DNA from: Paraburkholderia phosphatilytica
Lineage (GTDB): Bacteria; Pseudomonadota; Gammaproteobacteria; Burkholderiales; Burkholderiaceae
Reading direction: 5' to 3'
NCBI RefSeq assembly: GCF_003443895.1
Contig: NZ_QQOA01000002.1
Coordinates: forward strand, 327,106-391,105
Length of the DNA: 64,000 nt
In this document: positions 11,403-20,200 of the stretch, piece after piece
Layout: each line of letters starts with the position of its first letter
How positions within the stretch are numbered: position 1 is the stretch's first letter
The notes under the pieces: model-generated
The model's input: only the letters and a program-made list of their open reading frames with translations
Database searches by the model: none
Told to the model about the DNA's origin: nothing
Program-made: the position numbers and the translations under genes

Positions 11403-11561
11403 TTTTTCGGCTGCCTGGTGGCAACGGCCAAGGACCGTACCTCATCCCGTTACCCTGATCGCGTTCAAGTTTTCCGCGTGTTCATTCTTTCTGAACAACC
11501 GGATTTTTTGAACACGCACATCGCATCTACTCGCGCTCCACCCCCACCAATAAATAAACCG

Positions 11562-11589
11562 TTGACACATTGCGGCTTCGGGTTATAAT
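11562..11589 (+). promoter_or_regulatory. Sigma-70 promoter of the second tRNA-Leu gene
   Basis: TTGACA at 11562-11567 and TATAAT at 11584-11589, again 16 nt apart and both perfect. It mirrors the first promoter, so each tRNA copy is a self-contained unit. Confidence 0.93.
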
Positions 11590-11609
11590 CGCTGTCTAGC
11601 TTGATTCGT

Positions 11610-11696
11610 GCCCAGGTGGCGGAATTGGTAGACGCACTAGGTTCAGGTCCTAGCGGTGGCAACACTGTGGAGGTTCGAGTCCTCTCCTGGGCACCA
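11610..11696 (+). tRNA. tRNA-Leu (anticodon CAG), second copy
   Basis: Identical over all 87 nt to the tRNA at 11264-11350, including the encoded CCA. The promoter, tRNA and terminator are repeated as a cassette, whereas the sequence between the copies differs. This suggests an old tandem duplication with the functional parts kept by selection or gene conversion. Confidence 0.97.
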
Positions 11697-11726
11697 CGCT
11701 TCAAGCTCGGCTTCACGTACTGACAG

Positions 11727-11759
11727 AAACCCGCACTGCGCTCCGCATGCGGGTTTTTT
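11727..11759 (+). terminator. Rho-independent terminator of the second tRNA-Leu gene
   Basis: The same AACCCGCA/TGCGGGTT stem as after the first copy, with a slightly different loop (CTGCGCTCCGCA) and six T. Confidence 0.92.
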
Positions 11760-12000
11760 GTTTTCGCTCGCCTTTCACGTATCTTTCGCTTCGCACCCTC
11801 TCCCCGCCCGGCATTTCGCCGCATCGTTTCGTACTCCCGCATTCCTCCCGCCCAGCGTGCAGCACCGTACGCATAACGCGTGGTTTCGTCTGATGGCGCA
11901 CCAAGCGTTCCACATCGGCTACCTATACTCCGGACCACAACGAACTGCCGTCACAAAACGATAACGACGGCTCTTACAACAGCGTTACGACGGGGATGCG

Positions 12001-12699
12001 ATGAACGCGTTCGATCACACTATCCAGCAGTACTTCGCCGGCATCGCGTTCCGGTCGACGAGCTTCGATCAAGCCGTCAATCTGGTGTCCGGAATATATC
12101 TGGTGCAACTCGTGCTGGTCGCGATGCTGTGGTGGGTATGGTTCCGCAACGGCAACACGCCCGCCGCGAAGCGCGACCGCGAGATCGTCGTGATGACGAT
12201 CTTCGCGAGCTTCGTCGCACTGTTCGTCGGGCGCGGACTCGCGCACTGGCTGCCGTTCCGCGTGCGGCCGTTCGCGAACCCGGAGCTTGGTCTGCACTTC
12301 CCGACGGACCCGGGCGTGGCCCACGTGCTGCGCACCTGGAGCTCGTTCCCAAGCGATCACGCGATGCTGTGGTGCGCGCTCGCCGTCGGCATCTTCGTCG
12401 CATCGCGGCCGCTCGGCACGATCGCGCTGCTCTATGCGCTGGTCATGGTCTGCATCCCGCGCATCTATCTCGGGCTGCACTATCCGACCGACGTGCTCGG
12501 CGGCGCGCTGCTGGGCATCGTGATCTGCGCCGCGCTGATGCGCGAATCGTGGCGCGCGTGGATTTCACGGCCGGTGCTTGCGATGGCGGAGAAGCACGAG
12601 GGCCTCTTCTACGTGTCGATCTTCATGTTCAGCTTCGAGCTGACCTGCCAGTTCGACCAGATCCGCCTGCTCAGCGAATCGCTGCTCAAGCATCTGTAA
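12001..12699 (+). CDS. PAP2-superfamily membrane phosphatase
   Basis: A 232-residue integral membrane protein with several hydrophobic helices. The type 2 phosphatidic acid phosphatase signature is present: RPFANPE near the first motif, SFPSDHA as motif 2 with its catalytic His, and PRIYLGLHYPTDVLGG as motif 3 with the nucleophilic His. Such enzymes dephosphorylate lipid phosphates such as undecaprenyl pyrophosphate or phosphatidic acid at the outer face of the inner membrane. GGGGAT lies just upstream of the ATG. It precedes a large polytopic membrane protein in the same direction, which would suit a lipid-carrier recycling role, but the substrate is inferred. Confidence 0.88.
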   Translation: MNAFDHTIQQYFAGIAFRSTSFDQAVNLVSGIYLVQLVLVAMLWWVWFRNGNTPAAKRDREIVVMTIFASFVALFVGRGLAHWLPFRVRPFANPELGLHFPTDPGVAHVLRTWSSFPSDHAMLWCALAVGIFVASRPLGTIALLYALVMVCIPRIYLGLHYPTDVLGGALLGIVICAALMRESWRAWISRPVLAMAEKHEGLFYVSIFMFSFELTCQFDQIRLLSESLLKHL

Positions 12700-12862
12700 A
12701 GCACTCGCACGGCATCGCGGCGCCGCGATCCTTCGCGAAATGTTGGCGGCCCCGCAGACGCCCGCGCGGCACGCGCGCACAGTGCGTGTCGAAGGACCGC
12801 ACGAGCCGGCCACCCGCGAGCCGGCGACAACCAGACCATCCGTGTCACTCCGGGGGATTCCC

Positions 12863-14635
12863 ATGGACAGTTCGATCGCATCGAGGCCCGTCGTTCGCGC
12901 GACGACCGACTACACCGCACTCGCCATTCCGGTGCTGCTGTGGGTGCTCGCGATCCTCGTCGCGCACCCGTGGGGCAATTTTCCGCTCGACGACGACTGG
13001 TCGTTCGCGATCGCCGTGCAGCGTCTGCTCGACACCGGCACCTTCCGCCCGTACGGCTGGACCTCGATGACGCTCGTCGGGCAGACCTACTGGGGCGGGC
13101 TCTTCGCGCTGCTCTTTGGTTTCTCGTACAACGTGCTGCGGATCTCGACGATCGTGTCCGGCGCGCTCGGCCTCGGCGCATTCGCGCTGATGCTGCGCGA
13201 ACTCGGCTGCGACCGCCGCAAGACGATCATCGCGACGCTCGCGGTCGGCTTCAATCCGATCTACGTGACGCTCGCCGGCACCTTCATGACCGACGTCGGC
13301 TTCGCGGCGCTGTGCATGTTCACCGCGCTGTTCTTCTGCCGCTATCTGCGCGAACGTCGCGCGACTTCGTACGTATGGGCGATCGTGTTTTCAATCGCGG
13401 CGCTGTCGGTCCGCCAGCTGTCGATCTTCCTGCCGGTCGCGATGCTGCTCACGCTCCTGATCGACAACCGCCGCGACTGGCGCGCGATCAGCGTCGCCGC
13501 GTTGACGGTGCTCGCGAGCTTCGCGCTGCTGAAGGGCTACGTGGCCTGGCTCGCGGCGCGCAACGCGATTCCGTCGGAGTTCTTTTCGCCGTCGCAGGGG
13601 CTGTCGCGTTTGCTGTCGGAGCCGATGGTGCTGCTCGTGAAGATCGAACAAGGCACGCGCGCGGCGATCGAGCAGATCGGCTGGTACGTGTTTCCGCTCC
13701 TGATGCTGCGCGTGCCCGGCCTGATCCGCGGCTGGCTCGCGCGCCCGTGGGGCCGGCAGATCATGGCCAGCGTGCTGCTCGCAAGCGTCGCGTGGTGCGT
13801 GCTGATGATCGGCACGCATCACATGATGCCGCTCAACTGGACCACGGTGCACGTGAGCGGCACGGGCCCGGTGTGGATGCACGATTCGCGCGACTACGCG
13901 CTCGACGTCGCGCCGCTGCCCGCGCCGTTCTGGATGTTCATCACGTTCCTCGCGACGACGGGCGGCGCACTGCTGCTGCTCGACATCGCGCTGACGGCGC
14001 TGACGCTGTTCTCCGCATGGCGCGCGCGCCAGATCACGAGCGCGTTGAGCGTGCGGATGTTCCTGATGACGGCGGGTGTGATCTACCTCGCGCCGCTGAT
14101 CGGCGCGGGTTTCTACGACCGCTACCTGATGCCGGCGATCGTGCTGTTCATCGCGCTGATTGCGTTCGAAACCCAGGTGCTGCCGGCCGAGCCGCGCTCG
14201 TCGTCGCAGTTCTCGCGCACGCGGCTCCTGCGCATCGCCGCGATCGCGACGCTCGTCATTACGGGTGCGTTCGGCGTGGCCGGTCTGCACGACTATCTGA
14301 GCTGGAACCGCGCACGCTGGATGCTGCTCGACACGCTGATCAACCGCGGCGTGCCGGTCACGCAGATCGACGGCGGCTACGAGTTCAACGGCCTCTACAT
14401 GTACGTGCCGCACTACGATTACCTCGCGCCGCACGCGAAGAGCTGGTGGGTGCACGACGACCGCTACATCGTGCAGTTCAAACCGCAGCCCGGCTACCGC
14501 GTGATCGATAGCGCGGATACCGAAGGCTGGCTGTCGCCGTTCAAAACGCGCATCCTGACGCTCGAACGCATCGCGGATGGCGCGGCGGCTTCACCCCAAG
14601 CCGCGCCGCAGTCTGCGCAGCAGTTCGCACAATAA
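12863..14635 (+). CDS. Polytopic membrane protein, GT39/ArnT-like glycosyltransferase candidate
   Basis: About 590 residues with roughly a dozen hydrophobic segments. After the first helix the sequence FPLDDDWSFAIAVQRLLDTG resembles the first periplasmic loop of GT-C enzymes (GT39/GT83, for example ArnT), where acidic residues are catalytic. A soluble C-terminal stretch without recognised domains ends in an Ala/Gln-rich tail. CGGGGGAT is placed well before the ATG at 12863, so I prefer this start over upstream in-frame codons. GT-C enzymes move sugars from polyprenyl phosphates onto lipid or protein acceptors in the periplasm. The preceding PAP2 phosphatase would fit such a lipid-carrier pathway. 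Confidence 0.65.
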   Translation: MDSSIASRPVVRATTDYTALAIPVLLWVLAILVAHPWGNFPLDDDWSFAIAVQRLLDTGTFRPYGWTSMTLVGQTYWGGLFALLFGFSYNVLRISTIVSGALGLGAFALMLRELGCDRRKTIIATLAVGFNPIYVTLAGTFMTDVGFAALCMFTALFFCRYLRERRATSYVWAIVFSIAALSVRQLSIFLPVAMLLTLLIDNRRDWRAISVAALTVLASFALLKGYVAWLAARNAIPSEFFSPSQGLSRLLSEPMVLLVKIEQGTRAAIEQIGWYVFPLLMLRVPGLIRGWLARPWGRQIMASVLLASVAWCVLMIGTHHMMPLNWTTVHVSGTGPVWMHDSRDYALDVAPLPAPFWMFITFLATTGGALLLLDIALTALTLFSAWRARQITSALSVRMFLMTAGVIYLAPLIGAGFYDRYLMPAIVLFIALIAFETQVLPAEPRSSSQFSRTRLLRIAAIATLVITGAFGVAGLHDYLSWNRARWMLLDTLINRGVPVTQIDGGYEFNGLYMYVPHYDYLAPHAKSWWVHDDRYIVQFKPQPGYRVIDSADTEGWLSPFKTRILTLERIADGAAASPQAAPQSAQQFAQ

Positions 14636-14644
14636 GCGGCAGGT

Positions 14645-15856
14645 TCAGCGCCCGTACACCGCGCGCTGAATCTCGACCGTAAAGCCGCCGATCATCCCTT
14701 CGAACGCGGTATCGGTCAGCGCGACGACCGATAGCCGCGCAGCGCGATCCACGAACCACATGTGACCGTACACGCCGCCCCACAGCAGCGTGCCCGCGTT
14801 CATCGGCGCACTGGTGGGCGCGGGGTCGACGAGCAGCGCGCCGCCATAGCCGAAGCCCCATCCCGGCCCGATCACTTCAGCCTCCGCGCCCACATGCGGC
14901 TCGAACATCCGCTTCGCGGTCGACGGCTCCGCGAACGGTGCGCCGCCCGTGCGAACGGCTTCGAGAAAGCGCAGGAAATCCTCCGCAGTGCCAACCATCC
15001 CCGCTCCGCCCGACGGATACGCGGACGCATCGAGCGCGCGGTCCGGCGAAAAGCGCAGCGTGGTGCCGAGGCCTTCTGGCATCGGCACCACGGTATCGCC
15101 GTTCATCCGCTGCGGCCCGGTCTCGCCGCGCTCCGCCCGCGCATCGGCGTACGGCACCGCGAGGCGCTCCGGCTCGCGTGCATGAAACGCGGTGTCGCCC
15201 ATCTTCAGCGGACCGGTGACGAGCCGCTCCACCACCTCGGGCAGTGCACTGCCGGTCGCGCGTTCGATCACCGCGCCGAGCACGTCGAGCGACAACGAAT
15301 AGCGGAACCCGCTGCCCGGAGCCGCGAAAAGCGGTGCCGCCGCGAGCCGCTGAAGGTTGTCCGCGAGCGTCGCGCCCGGGACGTACTCCATGCCGTCCAG
15401 CACATCAAACGTGCGATACGGCGCATCGGGCGGTTCCTGGAAACCGTAGCCGAGCCCCGACGTATGCGTGAGCAACTGATGCACGGTGATGACCGGCTCG
15501 GTGCCATCGGCGAGTTGCGGACGAAACGCCGGCAGCCAGCGCGTGACGGGATCGTCGGCGCGCAGCACGCCCGCTTCGACGAGGCGCAGCGCCGCGACCG
15601 TGACGATCGGTTTCGTCAGCGACGCATAGCGGAACACCGTGTCCTCCCGCATCGCGCGCTGCGTCTCGCGGTCCGCGAAGCCCGCCGCGCGGCGATACAC
15701 GACGTCGCCGTCGTGGGCGATCAGCACCACGGTGCCGACCAGGCTTTGCTTCGCGAGCGCCGCGTCGATCACGGCATCGACACGCGCGGCAAGCGCCGGG
15801 GCCGGCATGCGCGCCGGGTTATCCAAAACAGAAACTGCGGTCATGCTCGTGCTCAT
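14645..15856 (-). CDS. Serine hydrolase, class C beta-lactamase/esterase family
   Basis: A 403-residue protein of the beta-lactamase (DUF/EstB-like) superfamily. The nucleophile motif S-x-x-K is YASLTKPIV, and the second motif is Y-S-L in FRYSLSLDVLG. The third box is GHMWFVD in place of the KTG/HTG triad. No signal peptide is evident, and the variant third box is more typical of cytoplasmic EstB-type esterases and related hydrolases than of true AmpC enzymes. The real substrate is unknown. The gene faces a LysR-type regulator gene across 82 nt, a classic arrangement in which the regulator controls its divergent neighbour. That regulator is frameshifted here. The 3' end lies 9 nt from the convergent membrane protein gene. 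Confidence 0.85.
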   Translation of the reverse strand: MSTSMTAVSVLDNPARMPAPALAARVDAVIDAALAKQSLVGTVVLIAHDGDVVYRRAAGFADRETQRAMREDTVFRYASLTKPIVTVAALRLVEAGVLRADDPVTRWLPAFRPQLADGTEPVITVHQLLTHTSGLGYGFQEPPDAPYRTFDVLDGMEYVPGATLADNLQRLAAAPLFAAPGSGFRYSLSLDVLGAVIERATGSALPEVVERLVTGPLKMGDTAFHAREPERLAVPYADARAERGETGPQRMNGDTVVPMPEGLGTTLRFSPDRALDASAYPSGGAGMVGTAEDFLRFLEAVRTGGAPFAEPSTAKRMFEPHVGAEAEVIGPGWGFGYGGALLVDPAPTSAPMNAGTLLWGGVYGHMWFVDRAARLSVVALTDTAFEGMIGGFTVEIQRAVYGR

Positions 15857-15938
15857 CGTCGACTCCGTTGAAGGTGAATCTGGCGACGATTGTGGCGACC
15901 CGCGCTCAAAAGAAAAAGCGTGCTACGCTGCATGTAAC

Positions 15939-16893
15939 ATGAAGCAAAACTTAACGATCAAACCCGAGCCGCTTGGCGGACTGACGGTTTTTCGGGTGGT
16001 CGCGCGCGCCGGCAGCTTCAGCCGCGCGGCGGCGCATCTCGGCGTCAGCGCGTCGGCGATATCGCAAAGCGTGCGCGCGCTCGAAGCGCGGCTCGGCGTC
16101 GCGCTGCTGAACCGCACGAGCCGCCGGGTCGCGTTGAGCGAAGCGGGCCGCACGTTTCTCGAGCAGATCGACGGCTCGCTCGATCAGATCGATCTCGCGA
16201 TCCAGCAGGTGCGCAGCAGTCAGGGGGGGGCCGTCGGGTCTGTTGCGCATCAACGTGTCGCGGCTCGCCACGTCGATGCTGATCGAACCGCGGCTCGCCG
16301 AATTTCTCGCGCGCTACCCGCAGCTCAAGCTCGAGCTTTTCACGGACGACGCGCTGTCCGACGTCGTCGCCGGCGGTTTCGATGCGGGCATCCGGATCGG
16401 CCACGTGCTCGCGAAAGACATGATCGCGCTGCCGGTCGACGCGGGGCACCGTCGGCTCGTGGTCGCGACGCCGGATTATCTGCGCCGCTTCGGCGTGCCG
16501 CGCACGCCCGCGGATCTCGCGGCGCACGACTGCATCCGCTTCCGCTTCCCGGGCAGCGGACGGCTCTCGACATGGCAGTTCGTCGACGACAACGGGCTGC
16601 GCGAACTCGAAGTGGAGGGCCGCCTGATCTTCGCCGACGACCGGCTGACCCGCGTCGCGACCCGCGCCGGCCTCGGCGTGTCACAACAGTTCGAGCCGAT
16701 GGTGATCGACGACCTCGCGCGCGGCACGCTGGTCTGCGTGCTCGAAGCGTGGACGCCGCCGTTGCCCGGCTTCTACATCTACTACCCGGCGCGCCGGCTG
16801 ATGCCGCCGAAGCTGCGCGTGTTCATCGACTTCCTGCGCGAGCCGCTGCTGCCTGGTGCGAATAGCACGAACGGCGCAAACGCGCCCGCCTGA
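15939..16893 (+). pseudogene. LysR-family transcriptional regulator, frameshifted at a G8 tract
   Basis: The first part reads MKQNLTIKPEPLGG and then a typical LysR winged helix (FRVVARAGSFSRAAAHLGVS, NRTSRRVALSEAG). At the run of eight G at 16223-16230 the frame is lost. The LysR substrate-binding domain continues in the +1 frame (NVSRLATSMLIEPRLAEFL to the stop at 16893). Removing one G restores a continuous protein of about 317 residues, the usual LysR length. This could be a real frameshift mutation, slipped-strand phase variation or an error in the input. As written, only the DNA-binding half would be made. The gene is divergent from the hydrolase gene it probably regulates. Confidence 0.88.
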
Positions 16894-17102
16894 CGCCGCT
16901 GCCAGCTTCGCGTTGCAGGCGCGCCGCAAAGCCCACGCTTTCTCCAGGGATAAGTACGGATAAACGGGCTTTCTACCATGCAGCCGCTTAACGGTCGGCG
17001 TACACTCCCGGTCGAAGCGCCCGTCCGCCGCGCGGTACGCCCTTCGCAGCCAGGGCCAGCCCAGCCGGCGTATGAATCAACGGAGACTAGGAGAATAACC
17101 AC

Positions 17103-18323
17103 ATGAGCTGGACCCGGGAACAGAGAAACGTCACGATCGCCGCCTACCTGGGGTGGACGCTCGACGCCTTCGACTTCTTTCTGATGGTGTTCGTGCTGAA
17201 GGACATCGCGACAGAATTCGGCACCGACGTGAAGACCGTCGCCTTCGCAATCATGCTGACGCTGATGATGCGTCCGCTCGGCGCGCTGATCTTCGGCTGG
17301 CTCGCGGATAAATACGGCCGCCGTCCGACGCTGATGGTCAACATCGCCTGCTTCTCGCTGCTCGAACTGCTCTCCGGCTTCGCGCCGAACCTGATGGTCC
17401 TGCTGGTGCTGCGCGCGCTCTTCGGTATCGCGATGGGCGGCGAATGGGGGGTGGGCGGCGCGCTGACCATGGAAACCGTGCCGCCGAAATCGCGCGGCAT
17501 CGTCTCCGGTCTGCTGCAGGCGGGCTACCCGAGCGGCTATCTGCTCGCGTCGATCGTATTCGGCCTCGTGTATCAGTACATCGGCTGGCGCGGCATGTTC
17601 TTCGTCGGCGTGCTGCCGGCGCTGCTCGTGCTGTACATCCGGGCGCACGTGCCGGAGTCGCCCGCGTTCCAGACGCTGGAAAAGCGCGAGCACCCGGGCC
17701 TCGTCGCTACGCTCAAGCAGAATATCGGGCTGTCGATCTACGCGATCATCCTGATGACCGCGTTCAACTTCTTCTCGCATGGCTCGCAGGATCTCTATCC
17801 GACCTTCCTGCGCGTCCAGCATGGCTTCGATCCGCACACGGTGTCGGCGATCACGATCACGCTGAACATCGGCGCGATCGTCGGCGGCCTGTTCTTCGGC
17901 TACCTGTCGGAGAAGATCGGCCGTAAGCGCGCGATCTGCATCGCCGCGCTGATCGCACTGCCGGCGCTGCCGGTGTGGGCCTTCACGTCCACGCCGTTTC
18001 TGCTCGCCGTCGGCGCGTTCCTGATGCAGATCTCGGTGCAGGGTGCGTGGGGCGTGATTCCGGTCCACCTGAACGAGATCTCGCCGGATACGATCCGCGC
18101 GACCTTCCCGGGCCTCGTGTACCAGCTCGGCAACCTGATCGCATCGGTCAACGGTCCGCTCCAGGCCGGCTTCGCGGAGAAGATGCACAACGACTACGCG
18201 ATGGTGATGGCGATCGTGATCGGCATCGTCGCGGTGGTGATCGCGGTGCTGATTCCGTTCAGCCGTGAACGCCGCGGCATAGATATGACACAATCCGCAA
18301 AACAGATGAGCGAGCAGGTCTGA
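17103..18323 (+). CDS. MFS transporter, sialate/lactate (SHS)-type
   Basis: A 406-residue, 12-helix major facilitator protein. The opening WTLDAFDFFLMVFVLKDI has the D-x-x-D-F/Y acidic pattern of the metabolite:H+ symporter and SHS groups. The loop 2-3 motif is GWLADKYGRRPTLM and helix 5 contains RGIVSGLLQAGYPSGYL. Members import organic acids with protons, for example lactate, sialate or aromatic acids. The substrate cannot be chosen from sequence. AGGAGAA precedes the ATG. No catabolic gene is adjacent, and a strong terminator lies about 190 nt downstream. Confidence 0.88.
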   Translation: MSWTREQRNVTIAAYLGWTLDAFDFFLMVFVLKDIATEFGTDVKTVAFAIMLTLMMRPLGALIFGWLADKYGRRPTLMVNIACFSLLELLSGFAPNLMVLLVLRALFGIAMGGEWGVGGALTMETVPPKSRGIVSGLLQAGYPSGYLLASIVFGLVYQYIGWRGMFFVGVLPALLVLYIRAHVPESPAFQTLEKREHPGLVATLKQNIGLSIYAIILMTAFNFFSHGSQDLYPTFLRVQHGFDPHTVSAITITLNIGAIVGGLFFGYLSEKIGRKRAICIAALIALPALPVWAFTSTPFLLAVGAFLMQISVQGAWGVIPVHLNEISPDTIRATFPGLVYQLGNLIASVNGPLQAGFAEKMHNDYAMVMAIVIGIVAVVIAVLIPFSRERRGIDMTQSAKQMSEQV

Positions 18324-18511
18324 CACTGCCGCAGTGAACCGAACGGCGAGATCCGCCGTCTGAAACGAAACCCGCGCGCCAAGCCAGCGCGCGGTCCAGC
18401 ATCAACGAACCACGAACCGGGCTGCGAGCCAGCGCGAGCTGGCCGACAGACCGGTCGATGACCGAGGCGGCGTGACACGCGCCGCCCGTGTCGGCCAGCA
18501 AGAACTGTACG

Positions 18512-18548
18512 AGGCCGTTCCGATCACCATCGGAACGGCCTTTTTTTA
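18512..18548 (+). terminator. Rho-independent terminator downstream of the MFS gene
   Basis: AGGCCGTTCCGAT at 18512-18524 pairs with ATCGGAACGGCCT across a 4-nt CACC loop and is followed by a run of T. It separates the MFS transporter from the fatty-acid regulator. The rest of the 400-nt gap holds the regulator's promoter region and operator candidate. Confidence 0.93.
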
Positions 18549-18658
18549 TTTCCGCGCATCCGCGGACAGCGCAGCAATCGCGGTCATTGTTCACATTTTT
18601 AGAGGAGTCCATCCAGAAAGTCCCCTTGCCGCACCTTACCTGTTCTTTTTATCCTGAC

Positions 18659-18688
18659 GAAAACGGCTGTTTCAAAAGACCATTTGAA
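18659..18688. promoter_or_regulatory. Candidate PsrA/TetR operator upstream of its own gene
   Basis: Two overlapping inverted repeats lie 40-70 nt before the regulator start. The first, AAAC-GGCT-GTTT followed by C (18661-18673), fits the published PsrA box shape of (G/C)AAAC-N2-4-GTTT(G/C) except for the first base. The second is TTCAAA-N6-TTTGAA (18671-18688). TetR proteins commonly repress their own genes, so autoregulation is the simplest reading. No second copy was found upstream of fadE or fadD. Confidence 0.5.
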
Positions 18689-18729
18689 TCGCTTGTTTGC
18701 CGGTCGAACCGGCAACTGGGAGGCGCAAC

Positions 18730-19881
18730 ATGGCAGTTCGCACAACAGGCCGGCACACCGGCGATACGAAGTCACGCATCCTCGACGCCGCGGAGGCGCT
18801 GTTCATCGAGAACGGCTACGAAGCGATGTCGCTGCGGCAGATCACCTCGCGCGCCGAGGTCAATCTCGCTGCCGTGAATTACCACTTCGGCAGCAAGGAA
18901 GCGCTGATGCACGCGATGCTCTCGCGGCGTCTGGACCGTCTCAATCAGGAGCGTTTGAAGCTCCTCGACCGTTTCGACACGATGCTCGGCGATCGCCTCA
19001 CCTGCGAGCACGTACTGGGCGCAATGTTCATTCCTGCGCTGCGCCTGTCGCGCGATTCGCACGTGGGCGGCAAGGCGTTCCTGCGGCTGCTCGGCCGCGC
19101 CTATACGGATCCATCGTCGTTCATCCGCGATTTTCTCGGTGCGCATTACGCGACCGTCGCCGAGCGTTTCTTCACGGCATTCCAGCGCGCGCTGCCGCAT
19201 CTGCCGCGCGAGGAGCTCGGCTGGCGCCTCCACTTCGCGATCGGCGCGCTGTCGGGCGTGCTGGCCGGCGCGGACACCGAGAGCCTGATCGCCGAGTTCT
19301 CGCAGGGCAAGTCGATGAACGACCTGCAGCTGATCGCGCGGCTCGCGTCGCTGATGGTCTCGGCACTGAAGGCGCCGCTGCCCGACATGAGCCAGCTTGC
19401 CGCGTTCGCCGCGGTGCTCGGCGATGCGACGGAAGGCGTCGACGCGAACGAGGCCGCGCAATACTGCCCGCTCACGGAAGCCGTGGCCGCGGAGGTGAAA
19501 GCCGGCGCGGAAACCGCGGGCCGTGCCGACGAACCGAAGGAATCCTCCACGAACCCGCCGCCGGGCGACGCATCGAAACCTGTAATGGAGGCAGGTTCCG
19601 ATGCAGATTCGGTGCGCGCTTCAGGCGACAGCGAAAGCACGAGCGACTCATCTGGCAAACCCGCTGGCGCACCTGCAGGCACCCAGGCGGCACCGCCCGA
19701 TCGTCCAGCCGATGCACCGCGCGACGCCGCGCGACGCGACATCGATCCGCCGCTCAACGCGACGCTCGAATCGCACGAAGGCGGCGAACATCGCGACGAC
19801 GACAGCCACGCGGCACGTCGCGACGAAGCGCGCGGCGAGTCTCGTGGCGACGTGCAACGCCCGCATCATCGCGTCGCCTGA
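18730..19881 (+). CDS. PsrA-like TetR-family regulator of fatty-acid metabolism with long C-terminal tail
   Basis: About 383 residues. The N-terminal TetR helix-turn-helix (TKSRILDAAEALFIENGYEA, then SLRQITSRAEVNLAAVNYHF and GSKEALMHAM) closely matches PsrA of pseudomonads, a repressor released by long-chain acyl groups. Residues to about 210 form the ligand-binding domain. The last 130-150 residues are an Ala/Asp/Ser/Arg-rich, low-complexity extension absent from ordinary TetR proteins of about 200-230 residues. GGGAGG before the ATG at 18730 supports this start over an in-frame ATG 33 nt upstream. The gene immediately precedes the fatty-acid degradation operon, which it presumably controls. 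Confidence 0.82.
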   Translation: MAVRTTGRHTGDTKSRILDAAEALFIENGYEAMSLRQITSRAEVNLAAVNYHFGSKEALMHAMLSRRLDRLNQERLKLLDRFDTMLGDRLTCEHVLGAMFIPALRLSRDSHVGGKAFLRLLGRAYTDPSSFIRDFLGAHYATVAERFFTAFQRALPHLPREELGWRLHFAIGALSGVLAGADTESLIAEFSQGKSMNDLQLIARLASLMVSALKAPLPDMSQLAAFAAVLGDATEGVDANEAAQYCPLTEAVAAEVKAGAETAGRADEPKESSTNPPPGDASKPVMEAGSDADSVRASGDSESTSDSSGKPAGAPAGTQAAPPDRPADAPRDAARRDIDPPLNATLESHEGGEHRDDDSHAARRDEARGESRGDVQRPHHRVA

Positions 19882-20200
19882 TCGCGGCAGCGGCGTTTAA
19901 CGTGTGACGGAAGCGGACGCGCAGGCGCATCGGCCGCTTCCGCCGCAATCGCCACACGACGTTGCACGCGGCACCCGGCGCGCACCGGCCTCGCCCCACA
20001 CAGCAAGACCCGATGCATGGGCCGAACGAGGCTCGGCCCGTGCTCGCCTTTGCGGAACGTCGCGTAACGCCAGAAATGCAGGCAACGGCTGCAACGGATG
20101 CAACAGCGAGCCGGGCAACAGAACGATAAACACGAGACGCACACCCCGCACCTGAGAGCGGGACGTGTGCACCGATCATCAGAAAAAGGGAGGACACACC
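19882..20200. other. Leader region of the fatty-acid operon, no gene seen
   Basis: About 320 nt between the regulator and fadE. It contains short GCAACG/GCAACGGATGCAAC repeats near 20080-20115 and a strong AGGGAGG ribosome binding site before fadE. I saw no clear sigma-70 promoter and no copy of the PsrA-type inverted repeat. Open frames here look like shadows of GC-rich sequence. Confidence 0.5.

Noticed and set aside
19754..20197. Leftward frame in the fadE leader region
   Set aside because: It overlaps the TetR gene, has no ribosome binding site and lacks coding-like composition.
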